A DNA stretch of 64,000 bases, from positions 1 through 64,000 of the forward strand of contig NZ_BCWY01000034.1 of NCBI RefSeq assembly GCF_001894825.1, read 5' to 3'. The notes beneath the pieces are model-generated. The model saw only the letters and a list, made by a program, of their open reading frames with translations, was not told where the DNA came from and made no database searches. Position numbers and translations under genes: made by a program. Source of the DNA: Rhodococcus jostii NBRC 16295. Its GTDB lineage: Bacteria > Actinomycetota > Actinomycetes > Mycobacteriales > Mycobacteriaceae. This document shows positions 40,169-48,218 of this stretch, piece by piece. Position 1 is the stretch's first letter. Each line of letters starts with the position of its first letter.

Positions 40169-40477
40169 GTGAACGAACACGGGGAAGAAGAAGAGGGCTA
40201 CCGCGGCCCCGCCGACGTCGTCGTCGGCGACCGTCCCGCCGTGACCGTGCAGGTCCAGCTGGCGGGAAACTTCGAACCCATCAGCGGCCGGTACGTGTGG
40301 CACGGCCGCGTCCGCACCCTGACGGACGCCCTCGGTGCAGACACCGACCTGTCGGCAGGCACCGAACTGCAGATCGCCGGCCCGGAAGGCACGGCCACCG
40401 CCCGGATCACCGGAGTGGACCTCTGGGGCAGCCACCTCGTCGACGGAGTGACGCCCCCACCCTTCAGCCGGGTGTGA
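40169..40477 (+). CDS. DUF4873 family protein
   Basis: This 102-residue protein contains EGYRGPADVVVGDRPAVTVQVQLAGNFEPISGRYVWHGRV and TATARITGVDLWGSHLVDG. This is the pattern of DUF4873, a domain often found fused to or next to flavin-containing monooxygenases. Function is unknown. The GTG start at 40169 has a palindromic operator just upstream and no clear ribosome site. Its 3' end overlaps the convergent monooxygenase gene by 14 bases. Context suggests a partner of that enzyme. Confidence 0.8.
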   Translation: MNEHGEEEEGYRGPADVVVGDRPAVTVQVQLAGNFEPISGRYVWHGRVRTLTDALGADTDLSAGTELQIAGPEGTATARITGVDLWGSHLVDGVTPPPFSRV

Positions 40478-41939
40478 ACTCGAACTCCGCCGGATCGACC
40501 GAACGCGTCCGCCTCCAATAGCGCACGGTCGAACCCGGCCAGATCGTGCGGTTGACGCCGTGCGAGTCCAGATACCAGCTGACGCACCCGCCGCTGGACC
40601 ACACACCCTTCGCCAGTTTCCGTTGGATGTCGGCGTTGAAACCGGTCTGCACCGCCTGCCGGACGACCGCGGAATCGGCGCCGCGCCGGTCGACGAGATC
40701 CATCAGCCGCAGAACGTAACGAATCTGCGACTCGATCATGAACACCACCGAATTGTGACCGAGCGCGGTGTTGGGGCCGAGGAGGAAGAACACGTTGGGG
40801 TACCCCGCGACGGTGATTCCGAGATGGGTGCGGATTCCGTGCTCCTCCCATTCGTCGGCGAGGCACCTGCCGTCGACCCCGGTGAGGCGGACATTGTCGA
40901 AGCCGTCGGTGACGTGGAAGCCCGTGGCGTAGATGATCGCGTCGACCGCCCGTTCCCGCCCGTCCCCGGCAACGATGCTGTGCGGCCGAACCTCCGCGAT
41001 GCCCTCGGTGATCACTTCCGACTTCGGCGAGACCAGCGCCGGGTAGTAGTCACCCGACCCCAGAATTCGCTTGCAGCCGATGCGGTACGACGGCGTCAGC
41101 TTGCGGCGCAGTTCGGGATCGGCGACGGTCTTGTTCAGGTTCTTCCGCGCCAGGTTCTCGATCGGTCGCATCAGGCCGGAGTGGCCGTTGAACCCGAGCG
41201 CCAACGACTCGTGCAACCAGTAGACGACGGCACGCACCATCCGCCGCGCCAGCGGAACCCGGCCGAACAGGCGCCGCGCCTCCGGCGGAATGTCGAAGTT
41301 CACGCGGGGTATCACCCAGGGCGGCGTCCGCTGGTACATCTGCAACTCGGCGACGTCGTCGACGATTTCGGGAACGAACTGGACGGCGCTGGCCCCCGTG
41401 CCGATCACCGCGACCCGCTTGCCGCGAAGGTCGTAGTCGTGGTTCCACTGCGCCGAATGGAACGCCGCGCCCCCGAACGTGTCCGCGCCGGGCAGATCGG
41501 GGACGTTCGGGATGTGGAGGGCGCCGATCCCGGACACGAGGAACTGTGCCACGTACTCGTCGCCCGACTCGGTGCGCACGTGCCACCGTTGCTCGTCGGC
41601 GTCCCAGTACCCGCTCGTCATCGTGCTGCCGAAACGAATGTTGCGCCGCAGGTCGTACTTGTCGGCGAGGCCGCGCAGGTAATCGAAGATCTCCGCCTGA
41701 CCCGACCACATCTGGGTCCAGTCGGAATTCGGCTCGAACGAGAACGAGTACAGGTGCGAGGGAACGTCACAGGCGCAGCCCGGGTACGTGTTCTCCCGCC
41801 AGGTGCCGCCGACCTCGTGCGCCTTCTCCAGCAGGATGAAGTCGTCGCGTCCTCGCTTGCGGAGCTGGATGGCCGTGCCCAGACCGGAAAAGCCCGTCCC
41901 GATCACCAGGACACGGCAACGATGCATCCCGCCGCCCAT
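40464..41939 (-). CDS. Flavin-dependent monooxygenase, Baeyer-Villiger type
   Basis: This protein of about 491 residues has an FAD-binding GTGFSGLG near 14-21, the Baeyer-Villiger fingerprint FGGAAFHSAQW (FxGxxxHxxxW) and a second nucleotide-binding motif, IGTGASAVQ, for NADPH. It inserts oxygen next to a ketone or hydroxylates with NADPH and O2. ATG 41939 is used as start; ATG 41927 (MHRCRVLVIG) is equally possible and fits homologues slightly better. It is divergent from the polyphosphate kinase and convergent with the DUF4873 gene, whose family often accompanies such enzymes. Confidence 0.92.
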   Translation of the reverse strand: MGGGMHRCRVLVIGTGFSGLGTAIQLRKRGRDDFILLEKAHEVGGTWRENTYPGCACDVPSHLYSFSFEPNSDWTQMWSGQAEIFDYLRGLADKYDLRRNIRFGSTMTSGYWDADEQRWHVRTESGDEYVAQFLVSGIGALHIPNVPDLPGADTFGGAAFHSAQWNHDYDLRGKRVAVIGTGASAVQFVPEIVDDVAELQMYQRTPPWVIPRVNFDIPPEARRLFGRVPLARRMVRAVVYWLHESLALGFNGHSGLMRPIENLARKNLNKTVADPELRRKLTPSYRIGCKRILGSGDYYPALVSPKSEVITEGIAEVRPHSIVAGDGRERAVDAIIYATGFHVTDGFDNVRLTGVDGRCLADEWEEHGIRTHLGITVAGYPNVFFLLGPNTALGHNSVVFMIESQIRYVLRLMDLVDRRGADSAVVRQAVQTGFNADIQRKLAKGVWSSGGCVSWYLDSHGVNRTIWPGSTVRYWRRTRSVDPAEFEFTPG

Positions 41940-41974
41940 TCCTCCATGTAACGCCCCTGTGGCACTGTTTGTAC

Positions 41975-42835
41975 ATGGCAGACGACGCACGCGGATTCTG
42001 GAAGACGCCCGCCGCCCTGGCCGTGCGGGCCAACCCGGACCAACCGGTCGCCGAACTCGAGTGCAACGGCACACCCGGATTCGTCGGCGACAAGGCGGAC
42101 GGGCTCCGGCTCTTCGAGGAACGCGGGGCGGTACTGTCTTCGCTGCAGGAGAAGCTCTACGCCAACGGACGATCCGGCGACCGACGGTCGGTGCTCCTCG
42201 TGCTCCAGGGAATGGACACCGCGGGGAAGGGCGGAATGGTCCGCCACGTCATCGGACACGTCGACCCGCAGGGCGTGGATCACGCTGCGTTCGGAGTGCC
42301 CACTGCCGAGGAGAAACGGCATCACTTCCTGTGGCGGATCAACCGGGCCCTGCCACGCGGTGGGCAGCTCGGGGTATTCGACCGGTCGCACTACGAGGAC
42401 GTGCTGGTGGTCCGGGTCCACGACCTCGTGCCCGAAGAGATCTGGACCGGGCGCTACGACGAGATCAACCAATTCGAGAAGGAACTCGTCCTGGCCGGCA
42501 CGACTCTGGTGAAGGTGGCCATGTTCGTGTCACTCGACGAACAGAAGTCGCGGCTGCGCGAACGGTTGGAACGCCGGGACAAGTACTGGAAGTACAACCC
42601 GTCGGACGTCGACGAGCGCCAGCTGTGGCCCGCGTACCAGGAGGCGTATCAGGCGATGCTCGACAAGACGTCGACCGATTACGCGCCGTGGTACGTGGTT
42701 CCGTGCGACCGCAAGTGGTACAGCCGGATCGCGGTCACCGAACTGCTGATCGACGCTCTGGAGAAGCTCGACCTCGACTGGCCGACCGCCACTTTCGACA
42801 TCGATGCGGAGAAGCGGAGGCTCGCGGAATCCTGA
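41975..42835 (+). CDS. ppk2: Polyphosphate kinase 2 (PPK2 family)
   Basis: This 286-residue protein has the PPK2 Walker A motif GMDTAGKGG (79-87), followed by DRSHYEDVLVVRVHDLV and the lid RLRERLERRDKYWKYNPSDVDERQLW. PPK2 enzymes use polyphosphate to phosphorylate nucleotides (class I NDP to NTP, class II NMP to NDP, class III both). The single domain excludes the duplicated class II arrangement, so class I or III is likely. ATG 41975 is only 35 bases from the divergent monooxygenase gene. It borders the stress-response module, and phosphate/energy storage under stress fits. Confidence 0.92.
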   Translation: MADDARGFWKTPAALAVRANPDQPVAELECNGTPGFVGDKADGLRLFEERGAVLSSLQEKLYANGRSGDRRSVLLVLQGMDTAGKGGMVRHVIGHVDPQGVDHAAFGVPTAEEKRHHFLWRINRALPRGGQLGVFDRSHYEDVLVVRVHDLVPEEIWTGRYDEINQFEKELVLAGTTLVKVAMFVSLDEQKSRLRERLERRDKYWKYNPSDVDERQLWPAYQEAYQAMLDKTSTDYAPWYVVPCDRKWYSRIAVTELLIDALEKLDLDWPTATFDIDAEKRRLAES

Positions 42836-42855
42836 GCCTCCCGGAATTGCCGCAG

Positions 42856-43077
42856 TCAGAAGAGGTGCGGCGTTTCGTGGTGCAGCCTGTGATCGTGACG
42901 CACGGCTCCGCCGTACAGCGCCATCGCCCCGGCCAACGCGACCACGCACAGAGATCCGGAGATCACCGCCCAGCCGCCCTGCCCCGAACCTGCGGCGACG
43001 AGGAACCCGCCGAGACAGACCACCGACAACAACACGAGAGCGAAGCTGACCCAAGCAGCGAAGAGATTGAGTTTCAC
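42856..43077 (-). CDS. Small two-helix membrane protein
   Basis: This 73-residue protein starts at GTG 43077 (VKLNLFAAWVSF) with GGTGAGG about 8 bases upstream. It has two hydrophobic helices (AAWVSFALVLLSVVCLGGFLV; GWAVISGSLCVVALAGAMALYGG) and a His-rich C-terminal tail (HDHRLHHETPH). No family is recognised. The upstream ATG frame covers the divergent promoter and is not used. The His tail may bind metal. It lies among stress-related small membrane proteins. Confidence 0.65.
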   Translation of the reverse strand: MKLNLFAAWVSFALVLLSVVCLGGFLVAAGSGQGGWAVISGSLCVVALAGAMALYGGAVRHDHRLHHETPHLF

Positions 43078-43149
43078 GGCACTCACCTCACCTTCGAGAA
43101 CGTTGGTCCCGACGCTACGCCCGACCTGCACCGACGACAAGGTAGGCCG

Positions 43150-43174
43150 GTTTTCTTCGCGCCGCCCTGGGTAA
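43150..43174 (+). promoter_or_regulatory. SigF-type promoter for the DUF2231 gene
   Basis: GTTT (43150) and GGGTAA (43169) are separated by 15 bases, close to the actinobacterial SigF/SigB consensus GTTT-N15-17-GGGTAT. The ATG of the next gene is 10 bases after the -10 box, so its transcript would be almost leaderless. Confidence 0.6.
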
Positions 43175-43183
43175 CCGGAAAAC

Positions 43184-43741
43184 ATGAAGCTCGACATCCT
43201 GTTCCGGAAAGCGGAATCCGCCGGCTTCCTCGACGGCGGTAGCCGGTTTCTGCAACAGAGGATCCAGGGGGCACTCGGTTCGTCCGACGCGGGCGCGGTG
43301 TTGCGCGGATCCTGGCTCGGGCACCCCGTGCATCCCGTTCTCGTCAGCCTCCCGATCGGGGCGTGGGTCGGCGCGACCGTCTTCGATCTGGCATTCCGCG
43401 ATCACGTCGGCGCACGCAGGCTGATCGGCCTGGGTCTGCTCGCCACTCCCCCGACGTTGGTAACCGGCTGGGCGGACTGGGCCGAGCGCGACACGCGTCA
43501 GCGCCGTGTCGGCCTGATCCACGCCGAGGCCAACGCCATCGGGATCACGGCCATGCTCGCGTCCTACCTCCGCCGCAGACACGGAACGGACGCACGCGCC
43601 GTCGCCACCAGCACCGCGGGACTCCTCGCGATCGGCATCGGCGGCGCGCTCGGCGGGCATCTGACCTACGCAATGGGCGCAGGAGTCGACGGGGTGCGGG
43701 AGGGTCCGACATCGGACTCGCTCCTCACGCCGGTGGGATGA
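43184..43741 (+). CDS. DUF2231 family membrane protein
   Basis: This 185-residue protein has the conserved DUF2231 segment LRGSWLGHPVHPVLVSLPIGAWVGATVFDL and about four hydrophobic helices, including LIGLGLLATPPTLVTGWADW and GLLAIGIGGALGGHLTYAMG. The conserved His residues in LGHPVHP suggest haem or metal binding, but function is not established. The start at 43184 is set by the initial MKLDILFRKAE. It follows a SigF-like promoter and precedes a 51-residue membrane protein by 16 bases. Confidence 0.85.
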   Translation: MKLDILFRKAESAGFLDGGSRFLQQRIQGALGSSDAGAVLRGSWLGHPVHPVLVSLPIGAWVGATVFDLAFRDHVGARRLIGLGLLATPPTLVTGWADWAERDTRQRRVGLIHAEANAIGITAMLASYLRRRHGTDARAVATSTAGLLAIGIGGALGGHLTYAMGAGVDGVREGPTSDSLLTPVG

Positions 43742-43757
43742 AGAATCGAGGAACGTC

Positions 43758-43913
43758 ATGATCGTGCTCGGACTGATCTTGCTCCTGATCGGATGGCTGA
43801 CCGGCCTCACGTGGCTGTGGACCATCGGCATCATTCTCGTGGTGATCGGCGCGGTCCTCTGGATTCTCGGCTCCACCGGGCGTGCGGTCGGCGGCAGGCG
43901 GCGCTGGTACTAG
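43758..43913 (+). CDS. Tiny two-helix membrane protein (DUF6131-like)
   Basis: A 51-codon frame encodes MIVLGLILLLIGWLTGL, then WTIGIILVVIGAVLWILG, and a basic end GRRRWY. Two membrane helices and a short basic tail are typical of the DUF6131-like small proteins common in actinobacteria. GAGGAA lies six bases before the ATG. It follows the DUF2231 gene by 16 bases and is probably in the same SigF-dependent unit. Function unknown; no conserved catalytic residue. Confidence 0.75.
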   Translation: MIVLGLILLLIGWLTGLTWLWTIGIILVVIGAVLWILGSTGRAVGGRRRWY

Positions 43914-43980
43914 ACACGCCCCGAATCGCAATACCAGCCGGCCGGTGCCACCCGTCCTGTGACAGAGTGCTAGCCGGTCG

Positions 43981-44005
43981 GTTTACAAACCCGCAGTTCG
44001 GGAAT
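43981..44005 (+). promoter_or_regulatory. SigF-type promoter for the glycosyltransferase
   Basis: GTTT (43981) and GGGAAT (44000) are separated by 15 bases. The ATG at 44015 is 10 bases after the -10 box, exactly the geometry seen at 43150-43184. Confidence 0.55.
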
Positions 44006-44014
44006 CCCCGTGGC

Positions 44015-45313
44015 ATGACCGCCATTCATCGCGAACCGAGACCTCCCGTGTGCGGCGTGCAGCCGATGAGAACGGCTACCGTCGGCACCTCGAGACGATT
44101 GAGGATTTCGATGGTCTCGGCCAACGCCAGTCCGCTCGACATCTCGGACGGCGCCGACGTCGGGGGCCAGAGCATTCACCTTGCCGAACTGTCGGCCGCT
44201 CTCACCAGGGAGGGGCACGACGTCACCGTCTACACCCGGGCGGAGAGGGACGACGTCCCCGAACGGGTCACGACCTCGGGCGGGTACACCGTCGTGCACG
44301 TGCCGGTCGGGCCGGCCCGACGCATGCCGGAAGCCGAGATCCTGCCGCTGATGGGTGCATTCGGCAGCTTCCTGAAGACCGAATGGGAAGCCGAGCGACC
44401 CGACATCGTCCACGCCCACTACTGGATGTCGGGGATCGCGACGCAACTCGCCGCTCGCACGCTCGGCATTCCGGTGGTCCAGACGTTCCATGCGCTGGGG
44501 GTGGTCGAGCAGAGATTCGAGCACGGGGAGCCGTCGAGCACGCACAGCCGAATTCACTTGGAACAGTTGATCGCCCGCGGAGCAACGCGAGTCGTGGCGA
44601 CGTGCACGGACGAGGTCTTCGAACTCTCCCACCTCGGCCTGCCCCGCTCGCGCACGTCGGTGGTCCCATCCGGTGTCGACGTCGCCGAGTTCACGCCCGA
44701 CGGCCGCGCCGACGAGAAGGGCAAGCGCCATCGCCTCGTCATGGTCGGCAGACTGGCGCCGAGCAAGGGCTTCGACACCGCCATCGAGGCGCTCGCCCAC
44801 TTCCCCGACACCGAACTCGTCATCGCCGGCGGGCCGGCCGCCGACGAGGTCTCCGACGATCCCGAGGCGTCGCGGCTGCTGACGCTGGCCCGTGAAGCGA
44901 AGGTGCGCAACCGGGTACAGATCGTGGGGCGTGTGCCGCGAAATGCCATGCCGTCACTGCTGCGTTCCGCAGATGCCGTCGTGTGCACCCCGTGGTACGA
45001 GCCGTTCGGCATGGTCCCGCTCGAGGCGATGGCCTGCGGAACCCCGGTGGTGGCGTCCGCCGTCGGCGGTATGCGGGACACGGTGGTCGACGGGATCACG
45101 GGACGCTTGATCTCGCCCCGCAACCCGGTCCGCCTGGCCGAGGCCCTGCGGCAGATCTTCGACGACGACGCCCTGCGCACCGGTTACGGTATGGCGGGCT
45201 GCGACCGCGCGCGGGCACGCTACTCGTGGGACCGTGTCGCCACCGACACCCTCCGCGCCTACGGGCGCTGCGTGTCGGCGCCTCCGCGCACGAGTCGAAC
45301 CGGTGCCCACTGA
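44015..45313 (+). CDS. Glycosyltransferase family 4 (GT-B fold)
   Basis: This protein of about 432 residues has the GT-B N-terminal lobe (RISMVSANASPLDISDGADVGGQSIHLAELSAAL) and the donor-binding EPFGMVPLEAMACGTPVVASAVGGM with the EX7E motif. Together these define a retaining GT4 enzyme using an NDP-sugar. It resembles MshA-like and trehalose/glycan-type transferases, but the acceptor is unclear. ATG 44015 is preferred because of the SigF-like promoter 10 bases upstream; ATG 44066 is an alternative, while ATG 44111 would cut the first beta strand. A strong terminator overlaps its stop. It probably belongs to the stress regulon. Confidence 0.87.
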   Translation: MTAIHREPRPPVCGVQPMRTATVGTSRRLRISMVSANASPLDISDGADVGGQSIHLAELSAALTREGHDVTVYTRAERDDVPERVTTSGGYTVVHVPVGPARRMPEAEILPLMGAFGSFLKTEWEAERPDIVHAHYWMSGIATQLAARTLGIPVVQTFHALGVVEQRFEHGEPSSTHSRIHLEQLIARGATRVVATCTDEVFELSHLGLPRSRTSVVPSGVDVAEFTPDGRADEKGKRHRLVMVGRLAPSKGFDTAIEALAHFPDTELVIAGGPAADEVSDDPEASRLLTLAREAKVRNRVQIVGRVPRNAMPSLLRSADAVVCTPWYEPFGMVPLEAMACGTPVVASAVGGMRDTVVDGITGRLISPRNPVRLAEALRQIFDDDALRTGYGMAGCDRARARYSWDRVATDTLRAYGRCVSAPPRTSRTGAH

Positions 45314-45330
45314 GCGTGGGCACCGGTTCG
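45296..45330. terminator. Bidirectional terminator between convergent genes
   Basis: CGAACCGGTGCCCAC and its exact complement form a 15-bp stem around loop TGAGC. The stop codon of the glycosyltransferase lies in the loop, and the STAS gene ends six bases beyond the stem. Confidence 0.85.
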
Positions 45331-45335
45331 ATCGA

Positions 45336-45803
45336 TCAGGCCGTTCTGCCGTGCCAGGCCCCGAGGGCACTGTCCACGGACGCGAAGCACGGGTAACTCG
45401 ACTCCTGGCCGGCCGCCCTGAGCAGGCGGTAGACCGGACGGCCGCAGATCATCGCCCACGTCCGCCCGTCCCGGACGTTTCTCGCGTGCACGGTGTCGAG
45501 CACCGACAGACCCGCGGTACCGATGAAGTCCACCTTCGACATGTCGAGGATGAACTGCCCCTCCGGCGAAATCTGCGTGCACACGTAGTCGCGGAAGACC
45601 GGTGCACTGAACAGGTCGATCTCGCCTCGCACCCCTACCAACACCACCCCGGAACCGAGTCGCTCGGAAGTGAATTCCGCGCTCGCACAGCGTGTCGGAG
45701 CGGAACCGACGGCCGAGAGCGTTACTCTCGGCGTGTAACCGGTACCGAACTCCGTGCCCGAACACGCCAGTTCAGGTTCTGGGACCCCTGCACCAACAGA
45801 CAT
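45336..45803 (-). CDS. STAS-domain anti-sigma factor antagonist
   Basis: This 155-residue protein has about 45 variable N-terminal residues followed by a STAS domain: GVVLVGVRGEIDLFSAPVFRDYV, then ILDMSKVDFIGTAGLSVL. The position of the phosphorylated Ser in SpoIIAA/RsbV (DSSG) reads GTAG, so a Thr would be the phospho-acceptor. It is expected to bind the RsbW-like kinase encoded at 46989 and free SigF. ATG 45803 has GGGGTGAG upstream. The gene is near, but transcribed away from, rsbW-sigF. Confidence 0.85.
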   Translation of the reverse strand: MSVGAGVPEPELACSGTEFGTGYTPRVTLSAVGSAPTRCASAEFTSERLGSGVVLVGVRGEIDLFSAPVFRDYVCTQISPEGQFILDMSKVDFIGTAGLSVLDTVHARNVRDGRTWAMICGRPVYRLLRAAGQESSYPCFASVDSALGAWHGRTA

Positions 45804-46002
45804 GGCTCACCCCATCTCGAACATTGAGTAGGGAAGCGGAGCACTTGCAGACAGACCCGACCTCGGACACATGACACTGTCTGCTACGGCAGCGCTTCCC
45901 GACATCGGCTGTGTGTTCAACCTCGGTTCGAGACTACTCCCGCCTGTGATGTGTCACAAGGAAATAACAGATACTCGCGACCTCATTTGCCCAGGTGAGC
46001 GA

Positions 46003-46770
46003 TTACAAACCGTTACGCACGGGTGCACGCCCGGAAACAGTCGCGACGACACGTTCTGCGACCACGCGCAGTTTGACGTTCTCCCGCTGCGAACGAGCAA
46101 CGAGAACGTCGAACGCGGTCTCGGCGTCGAGACCGCGCAGCGCCATCACGATTCCCTTCGCCTGGTCGATGACCGCGCGTGTACGCACGGCAATGCGAAG
46201 CTGTTCGATCAGATTTCGCGCTTCGCCGTGCCGACGCGCATTGCGCACCGCGACGGCTGCCGCCTCCACGTACAACTCGAGCACGGATTCGTCCATCCGA
46301 TGGAAGGCGTGCGGCAATACGCCGTACAGAGTCAGCGCGCCGGGCTGCTCCGAGCGGGGCAGCAACGGCACGGACAGATAGCTGTGCACACCGGCCTGTT
46401 CGGAACTCGCGGCGTACGCGGGCCACCTCTCGTGCGCTCCCGCGCGGTCGGCCCGCACGGTGTCGGCGGAGCGTGCCGCGTCGAGCGAAGGGCCTTCGCC
46501 GAAGCGGTGTTGTAACTCCTGCAGGCGCGCCACCTCGTCCGACGTCGCCGCCGCCGTGACGGGACCCGCCGGCCGGAGAACGGTGACCCCGGCCATCGCC
46601 GCACCCGGGAACGCCTGGACTATCTGAAGGCACAGCGTGTGCAGTACGACGTTGGCCTCGTCCTCGGTCTCGAGTAACTCGAGAACCGATTCGAGCGACG
46701 CGGTGACGGCGTCGGCGTTCGCGGTGTCGACGTCACTCGTCAACGTGTGCAGGTGAATCTCGTCAGGCAT
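46003..46770 (-). CDS. GAF-ANTAR RNA-binding antiterminator/regulator
   Basis: This 255-residue protein has a GAF sensor domain at about 35-180 (MAGVTVLRPAG, RFGEGPSLDAARSADTV, SYLSVPLLPRSEQPGALTLYG) and a C-terminal ANTAR domain at about 190-245 (LRIAVRTRAVIDQAKGIVMALRGLDAETAFDVLVARSQRENVKL). ANTAR domains bind paired RNA hairpins and prevent termination. The GAF ligand is unknown. The start at 46770 is a clear ATG. The gene is divergent from rsbW-sigF, and such proteins are frequent in the general stress response of actinobacteria. Confidence 0.9.
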   Translation of the reverse strand: MPDEIHLHTLTSDVDTANADAVTASLESVLELLETEDEANVVLHTLCLQIVQAFPGAAMAGVTVLRPAGPVTAAATSDEVARLQELQHRFGEGPSLDAARSADTVRADRAGAHERWPAYAASSEQAGVHSYLSVPLLPRSEQPGALTLYGVLPHAFHRMDESVLELYVEAAAVAVRNARRHGEARNLIEQLRIAVRTRAVIDQAKGIVMALRGLDAETAFDVLVARSQRENVKLRVVAERVVATVSGRAPVRNGL

Positions 46771-46865
46771 CCCGCTCGTCTCCCGTGACCACCATGCCCT
46801 GCGAGGGCCTGAGGAACGCTGATGGTGCCGCCCACACTACTCGGGCAAACGTACTGATCGGACTG

Positions 46866-46891
46866 GTTTGATCGGCCCTGTTCTGCGGTAT
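46866..46891 (+). promoter_or_regulatory. SigF-type promoter of rsbW-sigF
   Basis: GTTT (46866) and CGGTAT (46886) are separated by 16 bases, about 100 bases upstream of the rsbW start. It fits autoregulation of the sigF operon, as known for this sigma-factor group. Confidence 0.6.
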
Positions 46892-46988
46892 TCCACCTGC
46901 GGTGTCGCCGGATCGCTACCCTGATTTCTCAGCAGCGCGAGCCGACCCACCGCCCGCGTAAGCCCGGTACGCCCGACCCGGAGGTCTC

Positions 46989-47423
46989 ATGGCCATCGCC
47001 AAGACAATCGAACCCGACCAGGATCACACACATCCCGTCGTCGAACTGCGCGTGCGAGCAACGCCCGATCAGCTCTCCGTACTGCGCGCCCTGGCAGCAA
47101 CCGTTGCCATCCACGAAGACTTCGACCTCGACTCCATCGCCGACATCAAACTGGCCATGGACGAGATCTGTACCCAGCTGATCGTCCGGGCCACACCGGA
47201 CGCGGTCCTGGTGTGCCGCCTGCAATATCTCGACGGCACACTGCGAGTCGACGTGTCGAGCACCACCACGTCGGTCGACTCTCTCGGCGAGCGTTCGTTC
47301 GCCTGGCACGTACTCAACGCCCTGACCGATTCGGTCGATCTGAAACAGGAACGCGATCCCACCACCGCCGGGTTCGTGACCACCATGGAATTCACCAAGG
47401 TGAAGAACGGCCTGAGTCTGTGA
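46989..47423 (+). CDS. rsbW: RsbW/UsfX-like anti-sigma factor (serine/threonine kinase fold)
   Basis: This 144-residue GHKL-type protein has the helix LDSIADIKLAMDEICTQLI, which holds the N-box-like acidic residues of RsbW proteins. The G-box segment (FAWHVLNALTDSVDLKQ) is weakly conserved, as in mycobacterial UsfX. It should bind and hold SigF and be released by a STAS antagonist. It overlaps the sigF start by GTGA and shares a SigF-like promoter upstream. The partner STAS protein is probably the one at 45336. Confidence 0.88.
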   Translation: MAIAKTIEPDQDHTHPVVELRVRATPDQLSVLRALAATVAIHEDFDLDSIADIKLAMDEICTQLIVRATPDAVLVCRLQYLDGTLRVDVSSTTTSVDSLGERSFAWHVLNALTDSVDLKQERDPTTAGFVTTMEFTKVKNGLSL

Positions 47424-48217
47424 CGTCCCATACTCACAGTGGGGGGCACACGGCCCGTTGGCCGGACGAGTATCAGGACGTCACAGCAATGTTCGAACGG
47501 ATGGCAGCCCTCGACGAGGGCGACCCCCGGCGCAGCAGACTGCGCGACGCCGTCGTGACTCGCTGCCTTCCCCTCGCCGAGCACATCGCCCGCCGTTTCG
47601 ACGGCCGCGGGGAGGCGCACGACGATCTGGTCCAGGTCGCGCGTCTCGGCCTGGTCAACTCGGTAGACCGGTTCGACGTCGAGCGTGGCTCCGACTTCGT
47701 GTCGTTCGCCGTCCCCACCATCATGGGTGAGGTACGACGGCATTTCCGCGACACCGGGTGGGCGGTCCGGGTGCCGCGCCGCATGAAGGAACTGCATCTC
47801 GCACTCAGCCAGGCCGTCGCCGAACTGTCCCAGAGCCTCGGCCACGCCCCCACCGTCAGCGAACTCGCCGAGCACCTCGACCTCGAACAGGAGGAGGTGG
47901 CGCAGGGTCTTCTCGCCGGCAATGCGTATCAGACGGTGTCCGTCGACAACACGTCCTCCGATCGCGCCGGCGAGCTGTCCATGGTGGAAACACTCGGCGA
48001 CTACGACGCCGCGATGGACGACGTCGAGAACCACGAAACCTTGCGCCCTCTGCTCCAATCACTGCCCGAACGGGAGCGGACCGTTCTCATGCTGCGGTTC
48101 TTCGGCAACATGACGCAGACCCAGATCGCCGATCGCGTCGGCATCTCGCAGATGCACGTCTCGCGCCTGCTGGCGAAGACATTGGCATCGTTGCGAGACC
48201 AACTCGGGGATCAGTGA
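47420..48217 (+). CDS. sigF: RNA polymerase sigma factor SigF (SigB/F/G family)
   Basis: This 265-residue sigma-70 family protein has region 2 (RFDGRGEAHDDLVQVARLGLVNSVDRFDVERGSDFVSFAVPTIMGEVRRHFRD), region 3 (VPRRMKELHLALSQAVAELSQSLG) and region 4 with the helix-turn-helix MTQTQIADRVGISQMHVSRLLAKTL. This is the stress/sporulation subgroup recognising GTTT/GGGTAT promoters, three of which are visible nearby. The start GTG at 47420 overlaps the rsbW stop. It converges with the alcohol dehydrogenase gene, with one base between the stop codons. Confidence 0.94.
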   Translation: MTSHTHSGGHTARWPDEYQDVTAMFERMAALDEGDPRRSRLRDAVVTRCLPLAEHIARRFDGRGEAHDDLVQVARLGLVNSVDRFDVERGSDFVSFAVPTIMGEVRRHFRDTGWAVRVPRRMKELHLALSQAVAELSQSLGHAPTVSELAEHLDLEQEEVAQGLLAGNAYQTVSVDNTSSDRAGELSMVETLGDYDAAMDDVENHETLRPLLQSLPERERTVLMLRFFGNMTQTQIADRVGISQMHVSRLLAKTLASLRDQLGDQ

Positions 48218-48218
48218 G

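Noticed and set aside
46771-46865. A SigF promoter for the GAF-ANTAR gene on the minus strand (GTTTGCCC...GGGCGG)
   Set aside because: The spacing is 13 bases and the -10 box does not match GGGTAT, unlike the three accepted sites.
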